64,000 bases of DNA from Lamellibrachia columna (GCA_963662155.1 OY759263.1:8454988-8518987), one strand, 5' to 3'. Positions 1-14,130 are shown, numbered from the stretch's first letter. The notes: generated by a model not told the origin, from the sequence alone. Numbers and translations are program-made.

Positions 1-1346
1 AAATCTCATCCTATACGGAAATAAGAATCATGTTTGATGACGTTTCTGTCATTCGCGAAACTTGCGCGTTGTTTTCCAGCTGTGCAATCCGTTGTCCAGC
101 GATAAGCCTCATTCGTCGGCATCGCGGGAACCGCCCCATGCGTGTTGGCGCAATTACCGGCAAGAAAGGGCTGGTGTTGTGTAAAGTAATCGCAGCAAGG
201 AATGGAACTAGCGTGCTTCCATGCATGCGTCATATGATAGTCTGGACATTGCCTCATACGTTCATAATAAAGCCCGCGTTCGTTTGTCGAAAGCGTGAAA
301 ACAATGTTACTCAAATTAGATGTTATAATGGAGTCGCCGTTGTTATTTTTATATGATGAAATGTGAACTTGATCGTACATACGAATTGGACATAAATTGC
401 ATTATCGTTGGCATTAATTTGCTGGGCGTCGTCATTGCATACAATACCACTGACTAACCTATGATGATCCAGTACCACGATGAAGCTACATTTCTGATAA
501 ATAATACAATTCCTATAATCAAAGTAATCTACGTCACCCCAGAGGTTATATATGTAGTTAGTTATTTAAAATGTATTATAAAGTTATTTTTTATATACCT
601 GCTGAGCTGAACGAAACATTAATCATACTTTTAGATGAATTAAAAAGGTAATTAATGCGAATTCATATATATTCTCGACCAAAATTGAAGATGACGATGA
701 AGATTACATATCTGATTTTTCTTTTTTATATTGTTTCCCTTTCTCTCTGGTGTCGGTCGCCATTACTCTTCCCGAACCTTCGCAGGTATATTGTTTATTG
801 CGGATGGCGTGTCACAAATTAAATTCGAACATGTTCCTGTACACAAAGCTTGTATCCCAAAAAGATACATTGCTCGGAAAAGCGCTATGTGTTTATTTTA
901 TTCGGTAAATGGCAACGACTCGATGAAGTGATCTTGTACAACTGCACTTGATGATCCAGTACACTAATTCAACAAGGCTACGGGACTCCCTGTCTCGGAT
1001 AGGAACGGCCAAATTCACTCAGTTGCGTGGATGCCTTGCGTGTTTGACTCAACGCAGTCTCAATCATCATTTGCCCATCACTCACGTCGATTGAGCACGC
1101 TTGCGCTGAATGCGCCACGGTCACGCGTAATTAACGCTCCCTAGCACGACATTGATCGGCGAGCGATTCCACCGGGCGAGTTATTACTTGGCAGCGTAAT
1201 TACAGAAGTCGTTACCCGAGCAGCCGAGACACTTCAAGTTGACGCAACCCACGCTGTCGTGTCGACCCTATCAAAACATTTGCTTTACGATATATACCTT
1301 TAACAAATATGATATGAACTGTCTTCTTCACAAAAATACCCAAGAA
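1..1346. other. gene-free unique sequence upstream of Gbx
   Basis: I see no supportable gene. The small open frames at 6-380 lie on both strands with no splice context or domain. A GC-balanced block at about 950-1220 differs from its AT-rich surroundings and could be regulatory DNA of the Gbx locus, but that is inference from composition only. Confidence 0.4.
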
Positions 1347-1483
1347 CAGTGGCGCATCTGGGATCTCGCAAAGGGGGGAGACCAAAACCAAAGGGGGCAA
1401 TCATACAGTCACCCATTAGTTTACTATATGCTACCCTGCAATGGGGCATGGCTCAATGCCCCCGCCCCATATATACGCCACTG
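1347..1483. mobile_element. short hAT-like non-autonomous element (MITE)
   Basis: The segment begins CAGTGGCGCATCTGGG and ends CCCATATATACGCCACTG, giving terminal inverted repeats of the CAGTGGCGTA type common in hAT-like miniature elements. The 137-bp interior holds runs of G on the left and C on the right and has no coding capacity. No clean 8-bp target duplication is visible, so the edges are approximate. Confidence 0.5.
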
Positions 1484-1504
1484 CACAGTGATATACCTGT
1501 ATCT

Positions 1505-1588
1505 AGTTGGACTCTCGATATGCCAAAGGCTGTTTTATTCACTTACCACCTGGAGCTAGTTGAGAAGGATGGCAGCCTTGTTAAATTA
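1505..1588 (+). mobile_element. CR1-like LINE, 3' end only
   Basis: This is a short copy of the 3' tail of the CR1-like LINE found at 45893-46945. Both contain TTGGACTCTCGATA followed by a GCCAA(A/T)GGCT block, an ACTT(A/G)CCA block, and end in a CTTGTTAAA tract. All coding sequence is missing, consistent with extreme 5' truncation on insertion. Confidence 0.6.
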
Positions 1589-1660
1589 TGTGTGCAATTG
1601 TATTAATCGTATAACTCCGTTTAATATTACAATTAAACGGAAGCACCGGCGTGTTTTATA

Positions 1661-1925
1661 CACATAGTTTGGTTGAACATTACAAAAATATGTCATTAAC
1701 ATGCATGATTATCCTCAGGTTGCTACATTCATTTGAACAAACTGAGAAGTATATATAAATGGTTTGCTCATTTATATTCACCCACTGCAATTCTCAGCAA
1801 ATATCAGATTTCAAATATAATTTTTTTATACATCAATTCGTCTAGGAAATTAATAGCATTTTGGGATGCACCATTTACATTAGTTTTACATTTCAGTATT
1901 CATTGCAATGGTTAATAAATAGGTA
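1661..1925. repeat. diverged direct repeat, copy 1
   Basis: About 265 bp shares order and many words with 2638-2905: GTCATTAACAT, AACAA.TTGAGAA, TATAAAT.GTT, GCAATTCTCAGC or GCCATTCTCAGC, CGTCTAGGA, CACCATTTACATTAG and CAATGGTTAATAA. The copies are well diverged, so this is an old duplication or two insertions of one element. No protein is encoded. Confidence 0.6.
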
Positions 1926-2039
1926 CAATATTGCATCATTTTATTAAGCGTACATTCATGCAACAATTTTCATTCTTCTGTAGTTTTATTACAAAAACTG
2001 TCATTCTCATGCAGCCGATTTATTGCAAGTACGACAAAT

Positions 2040-2460
2040 GACGCCACTTTATTTGCCGGCCTAATGAGTAGCAGTATGAAATCACCGCGACGTCGTAAAA
2101 CCATTTTAATAAAGCGCTGATGCGCCGCTAATAACACGAGGAAATGACATCAACCTCTCCTATTATCGTCAACTGATTACCGGCTTGACGGACGCCGGAT
2201 CAAGTGTCGGATGTAGCTCGATTGCCGGCTCGGTTTCTTCGCGATTGTGTCAGACACAAAGATCCAATGCGGCTAATCAAACCATCAAAAGCGGGTTTAA
2301 TCAGCAGTGCAAGCTCGTGCCGCTTCCACGTAGCCGAATTACGGTTTTCGCGTGGCAGCTGCCATTGTTGCTGCTCGGATCGAGCGGGTAGATCAATCAG
2401 TCTCGGACGCCGCACTCTGAATGCAGCAAGTATAGTAAAATAGCTCACAGCAAATGAGAC
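2040..2460. promoter_or_regulatory. candidate conserved non-coding island
   Basis: This GC-balanced, non-repetitive block lies between two AT-rich repeat copies. It contains homeodomain-type words (CTAATCAA, TTTAATCAG, GATCAATCAG). Short open frames occur on both strands but without splice signals or a domain. A cis-regulatory role for nearby Gbx is inference from position and composition. Confidence 0.3.
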
Positions 2461-2637
2461 CTTGTCGAATGCATGTTTTGATGCAGCACCAAGGCATTGA
2501 ACGCTTCGGGTATAACAACATTGACCAGATACCTTAGGATCACTAGTGGCGAGATTGTTTTACTTCCATTTAGAACGACGTAATAATGTTCAAGTTTCAC
2601 GGCATGCTGTATATAATATAATGTTTATACCTTACAT

Positions 2638-2905
2638 AAAACATTTGATTGAATATTAAACATAATAGTGATCTGTCATTAACATACAACATTATTCCCA
2701 TGGTACAATTATATACATTTTAACAAGTTGAGAACACACGCCAATATAAATAGTTGGTTCATTCATATTTACCTATTGCCATTCTCAGCTTGGAGATATC
2801 ACATTTCTATACAGCTATGCGTCTAGGATATCAACAGGATATTGGGATACACCATTTACATTAGGTTTACATTTGAACATTCCTCTCAATGGTTAATAAG
2901 TTGGC
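2638..2905. repeat. diverged direct repeat, copy 2
   Basis: Second copy of the 1661-1925 sequence in the same orientation, about 970 bp away. It keeps the ordered words listed there, including CGTCTAGGA and CACCATTTACATTAGG. Confidence 0.6.
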
Positions 2906-2929
2906 CTAAATAGGCGCACGAACGGAGTA

Positions 2930-3240
2930 AAACACACGACCGGTCATTGTAGTGAAACATTATACGATACGTCATTTCAAATATACACACACGATACTTC
3001 ATTAGGCCTATATTTCTATACAGACGACTTGTCATTCTTAACACACACCCACCCGTTATTTATGATTTACACATGACCAGTCGTTGTTAAAACACACGCA
3101 CAAACCTTCAATTTTCATACACACATGACCCGTCATTGTTGATATACACATGACCCGTCATTGCTGATACACAAACGACCCGTCATGGTTGATACATACA
3201 ACACATACAACACGACAATCTTGATACACCCACGGCGTTA
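2930..3240. repeat. degenerate tandem repeat
   Basis: Imperfect units built on the core ACCCGTCATTGTTGATA(C/T)ACACA recur at 20-35 bp spacing. Copies become irregular at the edges. No coding capacity. Confidence 0.55.
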
Positions 3241-3546
3241 CGATATGATTTTTTGGACTTTTCAACTATATAATAAAGTCGTTTAAAAAAACATACTATG
3301 TCACTTGTAACAGCCTTATTCTACGCGTTACTAATTACATTCACTTGTAAACGATATATATATTTAGTATAAGACTCTTTAAGTGCTATACCATCATGCA
3401 TCATTGCCAGTTTTATTCCATATGACAATAATCTGGAAGTTTCTCTTAACCGAGGTAACCGGTTCCACCACGCAGCCACAAAGTCGTTTGTACGACAGTT
3501 TTACCGACACAGCTAGTCGCTGTCTGTGCGCAGAATAAAACATTCG

Positions 3547-3652
3547 TTGGCTACCCCAGACGGATATCATTAGTTGGCTACCCCGGATGGGTATCATTAG
3601 TTGGCTACCCCAGACGGGTATCATTAGTTGGCTACCCCGGACGGGTATCATT
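3547..3652. repeat. 27-bp minisatellite, four units
   Basis: Four head-to-tail copies of TTGGCTACCCC(A/G)GA followed by GGGTATCATTAG, differing by single bases. The minus-strand frame stays open only because the unit length is a multiple of three. Confidence 0.8.
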
Positions 3653-3699
3653 TACAACGTCCTCCTGCGGACGCAGCCGAAGTGTCTCGCCCACGGGGT

Positions 3700-3793
3700 G
3701 CCACACATATGGGGTGTCACACGGATGGGGTAACACACGGATGGGGTAAAACACGGACGGGGTAACACACGTATGGGAAACACACGGACGGGT
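3700..3793. repeat. 16-17-bp minisatellite
   Basis: About five units of the form GGGGTAACACACGGAT, with A/G variation and small indels, follow the 27-bp minisatellite by about 50 bp. Confidence 0.75.
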
Positions 3794-4141
3794 GGAGTTC
3801 TGAAACACCACCTCGGGCAAATTTCAGTGATGTTTACATGATCACTCCCTTTCGAAATACGGAAGTGAGGTATCAGTTTAAAGGGAACTACATTTACCAC
3901 CTGCGGGAAATTATAACGAACTCTCTGTGGTATTTCAACAGCATGTAGTTGACGCCGTGCTGATTTCTCCGCTACCCTGCTGTCGTCCTATATCCAGTTG
4001 CTGCAAGGAATTTTCACTGTAATCAGTCAATGGCAATAACGACAATGTTCCATATAGCTAGAATCCACTGTACTGAAGACAACACGTTATACATGCATAG
4101 ACAAAAGATGACAATGATAAAACAACTCCAACCACTGATAA

Positions 4142-4742
<601 letters not shown>

Positions 4743-5005
4743 TACTGATAACAGGCACACTCGCCAACTACATACATGGCATGTGTAAGGGCAGCAAGTG
4801 CACGGCTTCGTCTGGAATAACAAAGGTCGGGGTGTACACTGCCGAATCACTCTGACGTCACACTGGGTGTCCCAGTTATTATATGTGATTTTAGGACAAT
4901 ATGATGCCATATAATGGCACAAAAGGGTATTAATAAAATAATTAATATCCAAATACCCCACGCCATTCACCAGGTTTATTTACCAATATAATATGTGCCA
5001 TTTCA

Positions 5006-5062
5006 AATGCGTGCGTGCGTGCGTGCGTGCGTACGTGCGTGCGTGCGTGCGTGCGTGAGTGC
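5006..5062. repeat. (GTGC)n microsatellite
   Basis: GTGC units, about twelve, with two interruptions. The apparent HART-repeat peptide on the minus strand is a translation artefact. Confidence 0.85.
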
Positions 5063-5394
5063 GTGACATGTTGTGCTTCAAAAGCGTATACGTTTGTGAA
5101 AATCTGCTAGGTGACGAGATTCGTTGTAATTTATGATCTGCTATTCCGCCATCTCGAAGGCGTTCTGAGCATCTGTGCACATTTTTACGCCGTGAAAGAC
5201 GCCTCGATGCTGATTCTCAAGCAAGAATATTCATGACGCCCCTTTCCTCAGGACCTCGCTAAGTGTAGAACCGCCTAGTTGGCTCTTTTGTGGTATTGCC
5301 ATTTCAGCTGTCTCGGTGTGTCATTTTTATTAGAAGGTTCGTTTTAATTGTTTCTCTGCACGACACTCTAACACTCGTAAATCCCAATGAGGCA

Positions 5395-5443
5395 TTGGCG
5401 ATACAATACATTGGCGATACAATACATTGGCGATACAATACGG
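5395..5443. repeat. 16-bp tandem repeat, three units
   Basis: Three identical head-to-tail copies of CATTGGCGATACAATA. Identity between copies implies recent expansion. Confidence 0.85.
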
Positions 5444-5619
5444 GCCCAGCCAGTCGTATTGTGTTTTAGCTGCGACGTTTTACAGTGCGTTGCTACAGGC
5501 TGCGTTTTTATACATGGGCAAGTTGTAAAATTGCCACAACTTTAAAAACTGCAATTTTCCTAAAATGCACAAAATAAATCCATATTGTAGAAGAATGACG
5601 TCAGATTCCTTCGCGCAGT

Positions 5620-6910
5620 TGAGAGATTTAACAAGATTTAATAACATTGCCATCCAAGTCAAAGGCTCAGATGGCAAATGGACAAGGAAACCATCGGAGT
5701 CCAACAATGTTTAACCTATTTGTAACCCGCCCTCCTGAGACATGTGTCAACCTTGTTTTTAAACATATTCACGCTTGTAGCAGTTACACAATCTGAAGAT
5801 AATTTGTTCCATTCAACGATTGTCCTCTGTGAGGAAGAGTACTCCCTGATATCTAATCTACAGTGATCCTTTACTAATGTTACCTCATGTCCTCTAGTTC
5901 TATTATGTTTCTTGAGTGAGAAAAAAATATTGCTATCAATATTTTCATACCCATTCAATATCTAAAAAACTTCAATTTGATCTACTCTTAGCCGCCTTTT
6001 CTCAAGGGTTGCTAAACCACATTCTCTCTGTCTTTCTTCATCACTAAGGTCTCTCAGTTCTATAGAATCATTTTAGTTGCTCTCCTCTGTATTCTTTCAA
6101 GCGTATCTATATCCCTGTTACGATATGGTCTGCAAGCTTGTACACAGTACTCTAAATCAGGCATAACTATTGCTTTATACATATGTATAATTAGCTTTCT
6201 TTCCTTATATATTATATTTCTCGTAATCAACCCAAGAATTTGATTTCCCTTTGAAGCTGCAATACCACACTTCTCTGAAGCTTTCACATCAGCGCTTACT
6301 GTAACTCCTAGGTCTTTTTCTTTTACCTAGAACAATCCTGTTCTTTTACCTAGAACGTTATCACCCATTTTATAGTTTACATCCAAGTTCCCGTGTCCTG
6401 TGTGTAGGCATTTACATTTCCCAAAATTGAACATCTGCCATTTCTCAGACCATTTAACTAAGTATTTTTCTTTTACTTAGAATAGTCCTGTTCTTTTACC
6501 TACAACATTATCTCCCATTTTATAGTTTACATCCAAGTTCCTGTGTCCTGTGTGTATGCATGCATTTACATTTCCCAAAATTTAACATCTGCCATTTCTT
6601 AGACCATTTAACTAATTTGTCTAGATCGTTTTATAAATGTTGTTTATCACCATCATTGTTAACCCTAAACACTTCTGTGTCATCCGCAAATTTCAATACG
6701 TTGCTTGTTTTATTATCGTCCAAGGCATTTATATATATTAAGAATAATAAAGGTACTAATACTGATCCTTGTGGTACTTATTTCCAGTTTGAAACCTCTC
6801 CATCTACTACAACACGCTGTCTTCTGTCAGTCAGGCATTGTTCTATCCAGTCGATTGTACTTTCCCCGATACCATGGGCACGTACCGTCTTGAAATACAG
6901 ATGGACTAAT
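5620..6910 (-). mobile_element. degenerate CR1-like LINE, 3' half
   Basis: On the minus strand the translation includes reverse-transcriptase C-terminal landmarks: an AIVMPDLEYCVQAC-type segment, LERIQRRATKM, then RTIVEWNKLSSDCVTA and NMFKNKVDT near the C terminus. The frame is broken by stops and shifts. The 3' tail near 5640-5700 matches that of the copy at 45893-46945. An internal tandem duplication of about 150 bp (about 6311-6460 and 6461-6617) repeats the palm-to-thumb coding segment. The copy is 5' truncated and inactive. Confidence 0.85.
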
Positions 6911-7229
6911 GGACTAATGTAATTCTAAAGGAAAATAATCATCAGTGAAACTGAATAAGTTATATAATTGATTCTTAACGTTTGATGCATTTACCAAACT
7001 GTTGAACGCAACTGTAAATGTAAATACGTCATTGCAACAAGCTCTTCCTGGAATGCAACATAACGGAATACGTTGCTTTATAATTTACCACTTGCGAGAC
7101 GAGAAGAGATTCGTTGTAATTTATAATCCGCTATTCCGCCATATGACAATGAACGTGTATTGATTTAAATTAATATTCTGTGTATAATGTGAACGACGTA
7201 TAGGAAAACGCCCCAGTTCAATAACGGTT

Positions 7230-7610
7230 TGAGTGTTTATGGTTACCGCTTCGATGTTCGTTCGTCCGTTCGTTTGTTTCACATTATTAGTGCGGCGGGT
7301 ATCATTTCAGACGGTCTACGTTTCAATTAGGTCACCATCAATCATCGTTGTGATCGCGATCACCAAACACCTGGTAATTATCGTCGATGCTGGCGATAAA
7401 ATAATGCCCAGGCCTCGAATAACTGCAATCCCATCTCGTATGAGCGCGCTCGGCTTAATTAACAAAGCCGGCGATATTTCTCCACGAGACAGCGACACGC
7501 GATATCAAATAACGGTGGGATCATCGCAAAGGCGCTTTAATTAAATGTCTCACGGGGACCGTGCCAACAGCGGATCAATCAGCAGTGTGATAAAGCTGCT
7601 TGTGCATGTT
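7230..7610. promoter_or_regulatory. candidate conserved non-coding island
   Basis: A unique GC-balanced block contains TTAATTAA twice, GGATCAATCAG and CGATCACC words. It is surrounded by repeats yet carries none itself. Overlapping open frames on both strands lack splice sites and recognisable protein. Enhancer function for Gbx is inferred only from context. Confidence 0.3.
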
Positions 7611-7733
7611 TGATGCACGAATTTTAATGTTAGCTGTTGCAAGTCGTGGGCACGTGTACATATACTTTTATGTCTTGACTTGTTGGGCTTCCATCTTACC
7701 GATCGTAACTTCCTTATGCATTTATTTTCTCCC

Positions 7734-7755
7734 CCCTCTCTCTCTCTCTCTCTCT

Positions 7756-7838
<83 letters not shown>

Positions 7839-7839
7839 G

Positions 7840-7877
<38 letters not shown>

Positions 7878-8047
7878 AAGAGGGGGAGAGAAGAGTGTGT
7901 GCGTGTGCGTGTGCGTGTGCGTGTGCGTGTGCGTGTGCGTGTGCGTGTGCGTGTGCGTGTGCGTGTGCGTGTGCGTGTGCGTGTGCGTGTGCGTGTGCGT
8001 GTGCGTGTGCGTGTGCGTGTGCGTGTGCGTGTGCGTGTGCGTGTGTG
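7734..8047. repeat. compound CT/AT/AG and (GTGTGC)n microsatellite
   Basis: A (CT)n run, an (AT)n run and an (AG)n run (7734-7893) form a self-complementary block. A hexanucleotide (GTGTGC)n array of about 25 units (7896-8047) follows. Open frames across it are pure repeat translation. Confidence 0.9.
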
Positions 8048-8049
8048 TT

Positions 8050-8862
<813 letters not shown>

Positions 8863-8947
8863 GTCCCAAATCAACAGCTATTCATTCGTTGTTAATGTAG
8901 AACGCTGTAGATCGAGTGCTCTTATCACACCTGTCTTTACCTTACAG

Positions 8948-9510
8948 AACTCGTTGAAGATGGTAGTCAGCTGTCCGACTACGACATGAGTGGCCCCGAC
9001 GCGGATGACCATCGGCTGACCGGTTCTCAACCAACGACGGAAGCGACCTCTGTTGAGTCGCCTATTCAACGATCGAACTCTCGAACTGACGAGGACGACG
9101 ACAGCGCCCCTAGTGGCGTGCGTGTGTCGGACTGCAAAGCACAGCGCCGGCGCCGGCGAACGGCATTCACCAGCGAGCAACTTCTTGAACTGGAGAAGGA
9201 ATTCCACAGCAAGAAATATCTGTCTTTAACGGAACGGTCGCAAATTGCACAGCAGCTGCGCTTGACAGAAGTGCAGGTGAAAATTTGGTTTCAGAACAGG
9301 CGTGCGAAGTGGAAGCGCATGAAAGCGGGAATCATCCACGGACGCTGCAGTGGCGCCGCCACCGGCGGCTGTCACGATGCTCCAAACAAACCAAAGATCG
9401 TCGTTCCGATTCCGGTACACGTGAACCGAGTGGGCATGCGCAATCAACAACATCCGCACATGGGCGGCACTGCGGTGACACTGTCGCATGGCACGCTCGA
9501 ATCACACTAG
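8948..9510 (+). CDS. Gbx homeobox transcription factor, last coding exon
   Basis: Gbx proteins are nuclear DNA-binding factors that pattern the anterior nervous system in bilaterians. The exon follows a TTTACCTTACAG acceptor and opens with two bases completing a split codon, then [15 protein letters not shown]. The 60-residue homeodomain starts at [19 protein letters not shown], continues with [16 protein letters not shown], and has helix 3 [16 protein letters not shown] with Gln50 and Asn51. A second Gbx signature, [14 protein letters not shown], lies downstream. The QQLRLTE stretch differs from the HALKLSE of vertebrate Gbx. The protein ends LESH at a TAG stop. The N-terminal exon, with the expected EH1-type motif, was not found in the 8.9 kb upstream. 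Confidence 0.95.
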
Positions 9511-9580
9511 AGATGACATGCGACTGGAACAAACCCGTTCTGTCGGAACACGGTCCAGACGTGTTTCTGGAAGAATGAGT

Positions 9581-9586
9581 AATAAA
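9581..9586 (+). terminator. Gbx polyadenylation signal
   Basis: Canonical AATAAA 71 bp after the Gbx stop codon. It is the nearest such hexamer downstream and would give a very short 3' UTR; a longer form is possible. Confidence 0.5.
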
Positions 9587-9942
9587 TGTACGATAATTAT
9601 CTTCCTGAACAGAGTCACGGTTTCGCACAGCGATAAAAAACAACCTTTACACTGGTTACGTTACGATGATAACGACGACATCAAACATGCAGCAATAATT
9701 ACGTTGTCTATGTTGTCAGAGGCGTTAGCATTTATATCAATGCTGCAATTCCTTTCGCCGGTGTATTCATGTGGTTAATGATTGTATCTTTGTCGAAGAC
9801 CATCGGTTAATTTTTAATTTTGTGATTAAATGTATTTATTGTGGTATTTTGGTCATCGTTTTCTAAAATCGTGTATGTTGTTTTGTAGACTTGCACGATT
9901 AATTCACACACGCACTCGTGTACTCACGCACGTACACATGCA

Positions 9943-10198
<256 letters not shown>

Positions 10199-10199
10199 T

Positions 10200-13100
10200 A
10201 AACTGTATGGAATAACATGAAAAACAGTGGACGTCGAATTATCCGCAGAATGAGAGTAATATGCTCAAGCTGTTTGGTAAATAGAATGTTAGCCAGTTTT
10301 AGCAGTATTTCATGAATTTGAATACCATTATAATTTGTACATAGTATGTTTCGCTCAAAACCATGCCAAAGTGCACATGAATCTATAACGCTATACTTGT
10401 CGCATAATAGCACTCTCAACCAAAATCTGAATTTTAAGTAATCATCTCAATATACACCTTTCTAAAGGCATAGTATAACATTAACGAAAACAACCTCTTA
10501 TCGTTGTTATTACGAACTAGTGGCGGTGTTATAAACAAAAGAGGTAAAAATATTGGGTTTGTCTACATGTGGCTTGTTAAAAATAAAAATAAGCCTGTTT
10601 TAGAATTTCACCATCGATAGTGGATGCTTGATAAATATGCGAATGAAAGCGAACGCTGTAATGGTTAATGTTGGAACATTATTAACGTTAGTATATCAAC
10701 TCAATAGCAAATAATATAACATTACTAGACAACTTTATGAATTTGAGAGCTGGTTGAGAGGACCGGCCAATCAAGTGCCTCTATAAACTGGTGAGTTTCT
10801 CGTCGCGATTCCATTTGTGATGCAGAAAAAAAATGTTCTGATGAGCGACGTTTTCCTGGCCGCAGCCGGGCCGCGGCGACAGCTGAAAATAACGGTTAAT
10901 AAATTCGCCTTGACGCCGCCTAAGCAACAGGTGACGACGGTCAACATTTGACGGGTTCAACTCGCAGATGGAGAAGTCGTTAACTGCTGTGATATTATCG
11001 GGCGACCGAGCGCGCACTGTTGTGACAGCCGACTTAATCGAGGCAATTACTCGACGCTCATCGCTAATGGTGATTGATGATATGCTAATAATATGCTAAT
11101 GTAGTCCCAGCGGTGGCGACCTCACCGGCGGTTGGGATACCCAGCTCGGATGCTGCCGGAGGTACAGGAGGGTGCTGGTTCGTAGTGTAGGGTGTCGGTG
11201 TAAGTGTTGTCAGGGTAGAGAACCACCCGGGTGTTCGTAAACTCATTCTGATGCGTAGATCAAGTTATGCCATTTATTTGTTATCTTGTCGGAACCTTCT
11301 TGATATTCATCATCGTAATTAAACCTGGAACTCCTTCTTCGACTGATTTAGCCCATCGCGAAGGTTCGTTGACATTCAAATCTGTCGTGCGTGGATAGTT
11401 TAAGTAATATGCGCAGTCGATTTAGTAAAAGAGGGCGCACTTTCTTTTGTTAGAACCAACAGAATATTAATTTAACCAATCATAACCCGATTCGACTCGT
11501 GCGTTGGTATCGATAGACGACAACGACCAACGCATGACAGAAGCACACGTCAGACTACGGAAAAATTCATCGAATACCCAGTCATACGATGCTATTGCCT
11601 GGAACACGAATACCTGACTCCGAAGGTGACACCGTCGAGTTACCGTGATCCAAGATCACGTTACCCTGTTGCGAGATCAGGCTAGCCCGTGGTGGTGTCA
11701 TTACTGTTGCCGTAATATATTTCCGGATCGTTATAACTATACGCGGAAACATGTTTTACACACAACGAGACATTTGACTATTTCGATGTAAAACAGTTCG
11801 GCAAAAATAGTTGAAAGGTCTATGCTATAATTTATAACTCGGTTCCTAAATAACAACATCATCATATGGCACCTTGGCACCTTTCGTGGAGTATTGCTCT
11901 CAAGTTTCCTCGTGTTGACGCATGAGTATATCAATAGTTTTTGCACGTGCACCGGTGATAATCTATGTAATAATTATTCATTTATTGTATGACATAATGT
12001 TGGTCAAAGCTCTTATTTGATTATTTGCTTACGTATATTAAAACTTTTATGGCGTGTGTGGTGTAGCTACGAGCACTTGCATAATTTCTTTGGCGCATGT
12101 GGTCATTTCTAGAAGTGGTTGACGTGAACGGAAGCTTCACGGTGGGTTTTTGGGCTTAGATAAATTAGGAAATACTTAATCGTTTATTGTATAATTTAGT
12201 GGTGAGCAATGTTCTTCTTTTGGTTGTTTGATTTGGTTACTTGATTTTGTAAGAGATGGTTGAGGTGAATAGTGGCACTTAACGATTTGCTTTTTGAGAA
12301 CAAAATTGTGAGTATTTTATTTCCGTGATTTTTGGTCGGATCGTATTCCCTATATGCGGATAGGGTAACAATTAATAGACCGCGTTTGTGTGGCACCTGG
12401 GAAACTGTCCCGTTTCTGGGGTGATTAATTTTGTGACATGATGAATCAGGTGGGAAATCATGCTTCAACATTAGAACCGAACATCAATTACGATGAAATT
12501 AAAATGTATAGTACTGTCTGGAAGGGTGCAGTCTCTTCGTGACCGTTGTCAGTGTCTTCTTACTTAATGTCATGACGGATGACACTATAGGTTTACGTCT
12601 TCACGACAATGATGGGCACGACAGCGGATATGAAGCAGACATTTTCTGTGACAGAAAAAAAACTTCATTAATGACATCGCGCTTATTAAAATTACAATAA
12701 TATATACTCTCGGCAGTGATGTAGGTTCATACGTGGCAATGGGCTATTACACGTGTTAATTGTTTAACAACGTAATTTAGCTAGATTTCATTTATATACA
12801 AAAACATAGACACTTTGTATTAAATTCGTTAAAATATGTTTGGTTTTATGAATTTTAAAAAGTAATAATATTATGTTGTTGATTTATTTGTAAAATAATT
12901 TAACCGTTTGCAATTTAAATGATAATCGGTTCCACGTGTGATTCGTATCCAACATGAAGGAAATGTACATCGCACAAACAACCATTGGTAAACATACGTC
13001 CGTTTTATCTGTGTCCGATCTAATCAACTGATATTTCAGTACGTCGTACAATGGATGACGGGCAAGCAGCGGAAACGGGGTATCGATGTTTATCAACGAA

Positions 13101-13260
13101 CGTGTTCGTTGTGTGTTGCACATGTTAGATACATTCCAAATGTCCCATTATGTGACCAAACAACACAAGTGTAATAATTATGTTATCTCTAGGAAATAAT
13201 AACGATTTGACAATGACGTGACGTCCATAACAAAATACTATAGCCATATGTTATTGTCGT
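10200..13260. other. gene-free stretch with a GC-rich unique block
   Basis: No exon set, domain or RNA gene was recognised. A GC-rich unique block at about 10750-11230 has TGATTGATGATATGCTAATA followed by a second ATGCTAAT (octamer-like words) and is the best candidate here for regulatory DNA. A segment at about 11340-11600 is shared in diverged form with 47890-48060. An open frame at 12196-12471 (-) has no recognisable domain or splice context. Confidence 0.35.
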
Positions 13261-13304
13261 TGAATGTGTGAGGGACCCGTCGAAGAAATAAGGCTACCGT
13301 TTTC

Positions 13305-13690
13305 GTTGTCACACACAGTTTCACAGACAGTGTCACACACACACAGTGTCACACACACAGTGTCACACACACAGTGTCACACACACAGTGTCACACACAC
13401 AGTGTCACACGCACACGCACACGCGCACGCGCACGCGCACGCACACGCACACGCACACGCACACGCACACGCACACGCACACGCACACGCACACGCACAC
13501 GCACACGCACACGCACACGCACACGCACACGCACACGCACACGCACACGCACACGCACACGCACACGCACACGCACACGCACACGCACACGCACACGCAC
13601 ACGCACACGCACACGCACACGCACACGCACACGCACACGCACACGCACACGCACACTCACACGCACGCACGCACACACGTACGCACAAGC
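13305..13690. repeat. 14-bp repeat and (GCACAC)n array
   Basis: About six units of CACACACAGTGTCA (13319-13408) run into a hexanucleotide array of GCACAC, about 42 units, to 13660. Open frames on both strands are repeat translation. Confidence 0.9.
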
Positions 13691-14057
13691 ACGCACACAG
13701 CCCCTGCACACCAAGCGCCTTCCTCCCACCCACATTCCTCCCTGTAATCCAAACCCAAACCACAACTTTTCGTCTATCCATCTACCCACCTTAAATCACG
13801 ATGAGACAACTATGACCATTTTGTATGTTTAGTTTTTATCGCCTTCTTGACGAAGGTGACGTCGCTTTTGAGATGGTATAGTTATCGCGAACACTTCGTG
13901 TTATTCTAAGCTTCGTATAAAAAAGACTCCACAAATACCAATGCCGTTATCATGGCTATCCATGGTCGCCATAGTTACACGTCTTGCACGCGCCTCGTTT
14001 TGGAAATTCCGCCGTAGCAATTCGGGGTTGCGATTTGACGTCACGAATATACTAAAA

Positions 14058-14130
14058 CCACGTTTGTAGGGCAGAAATACACGCTCGCCATGCGTCCACG
14101 TTTGTAGGGCAGAAATACGCTCGCCATACG
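14058..14130. repeat. 40-bp duplication, two units
   Basis: CCACGTTTGTAGGGCAGAAA plus CGCTCGCCAT(G/A)CGTCC occurs twice head to tail. Confidence 0.75.

Noticed and set aside
12196..12471. 91-codon minus-strand frame
   Set aside because: No domain, splice context or codon signal that separates it from chance in AT-rich DNA.
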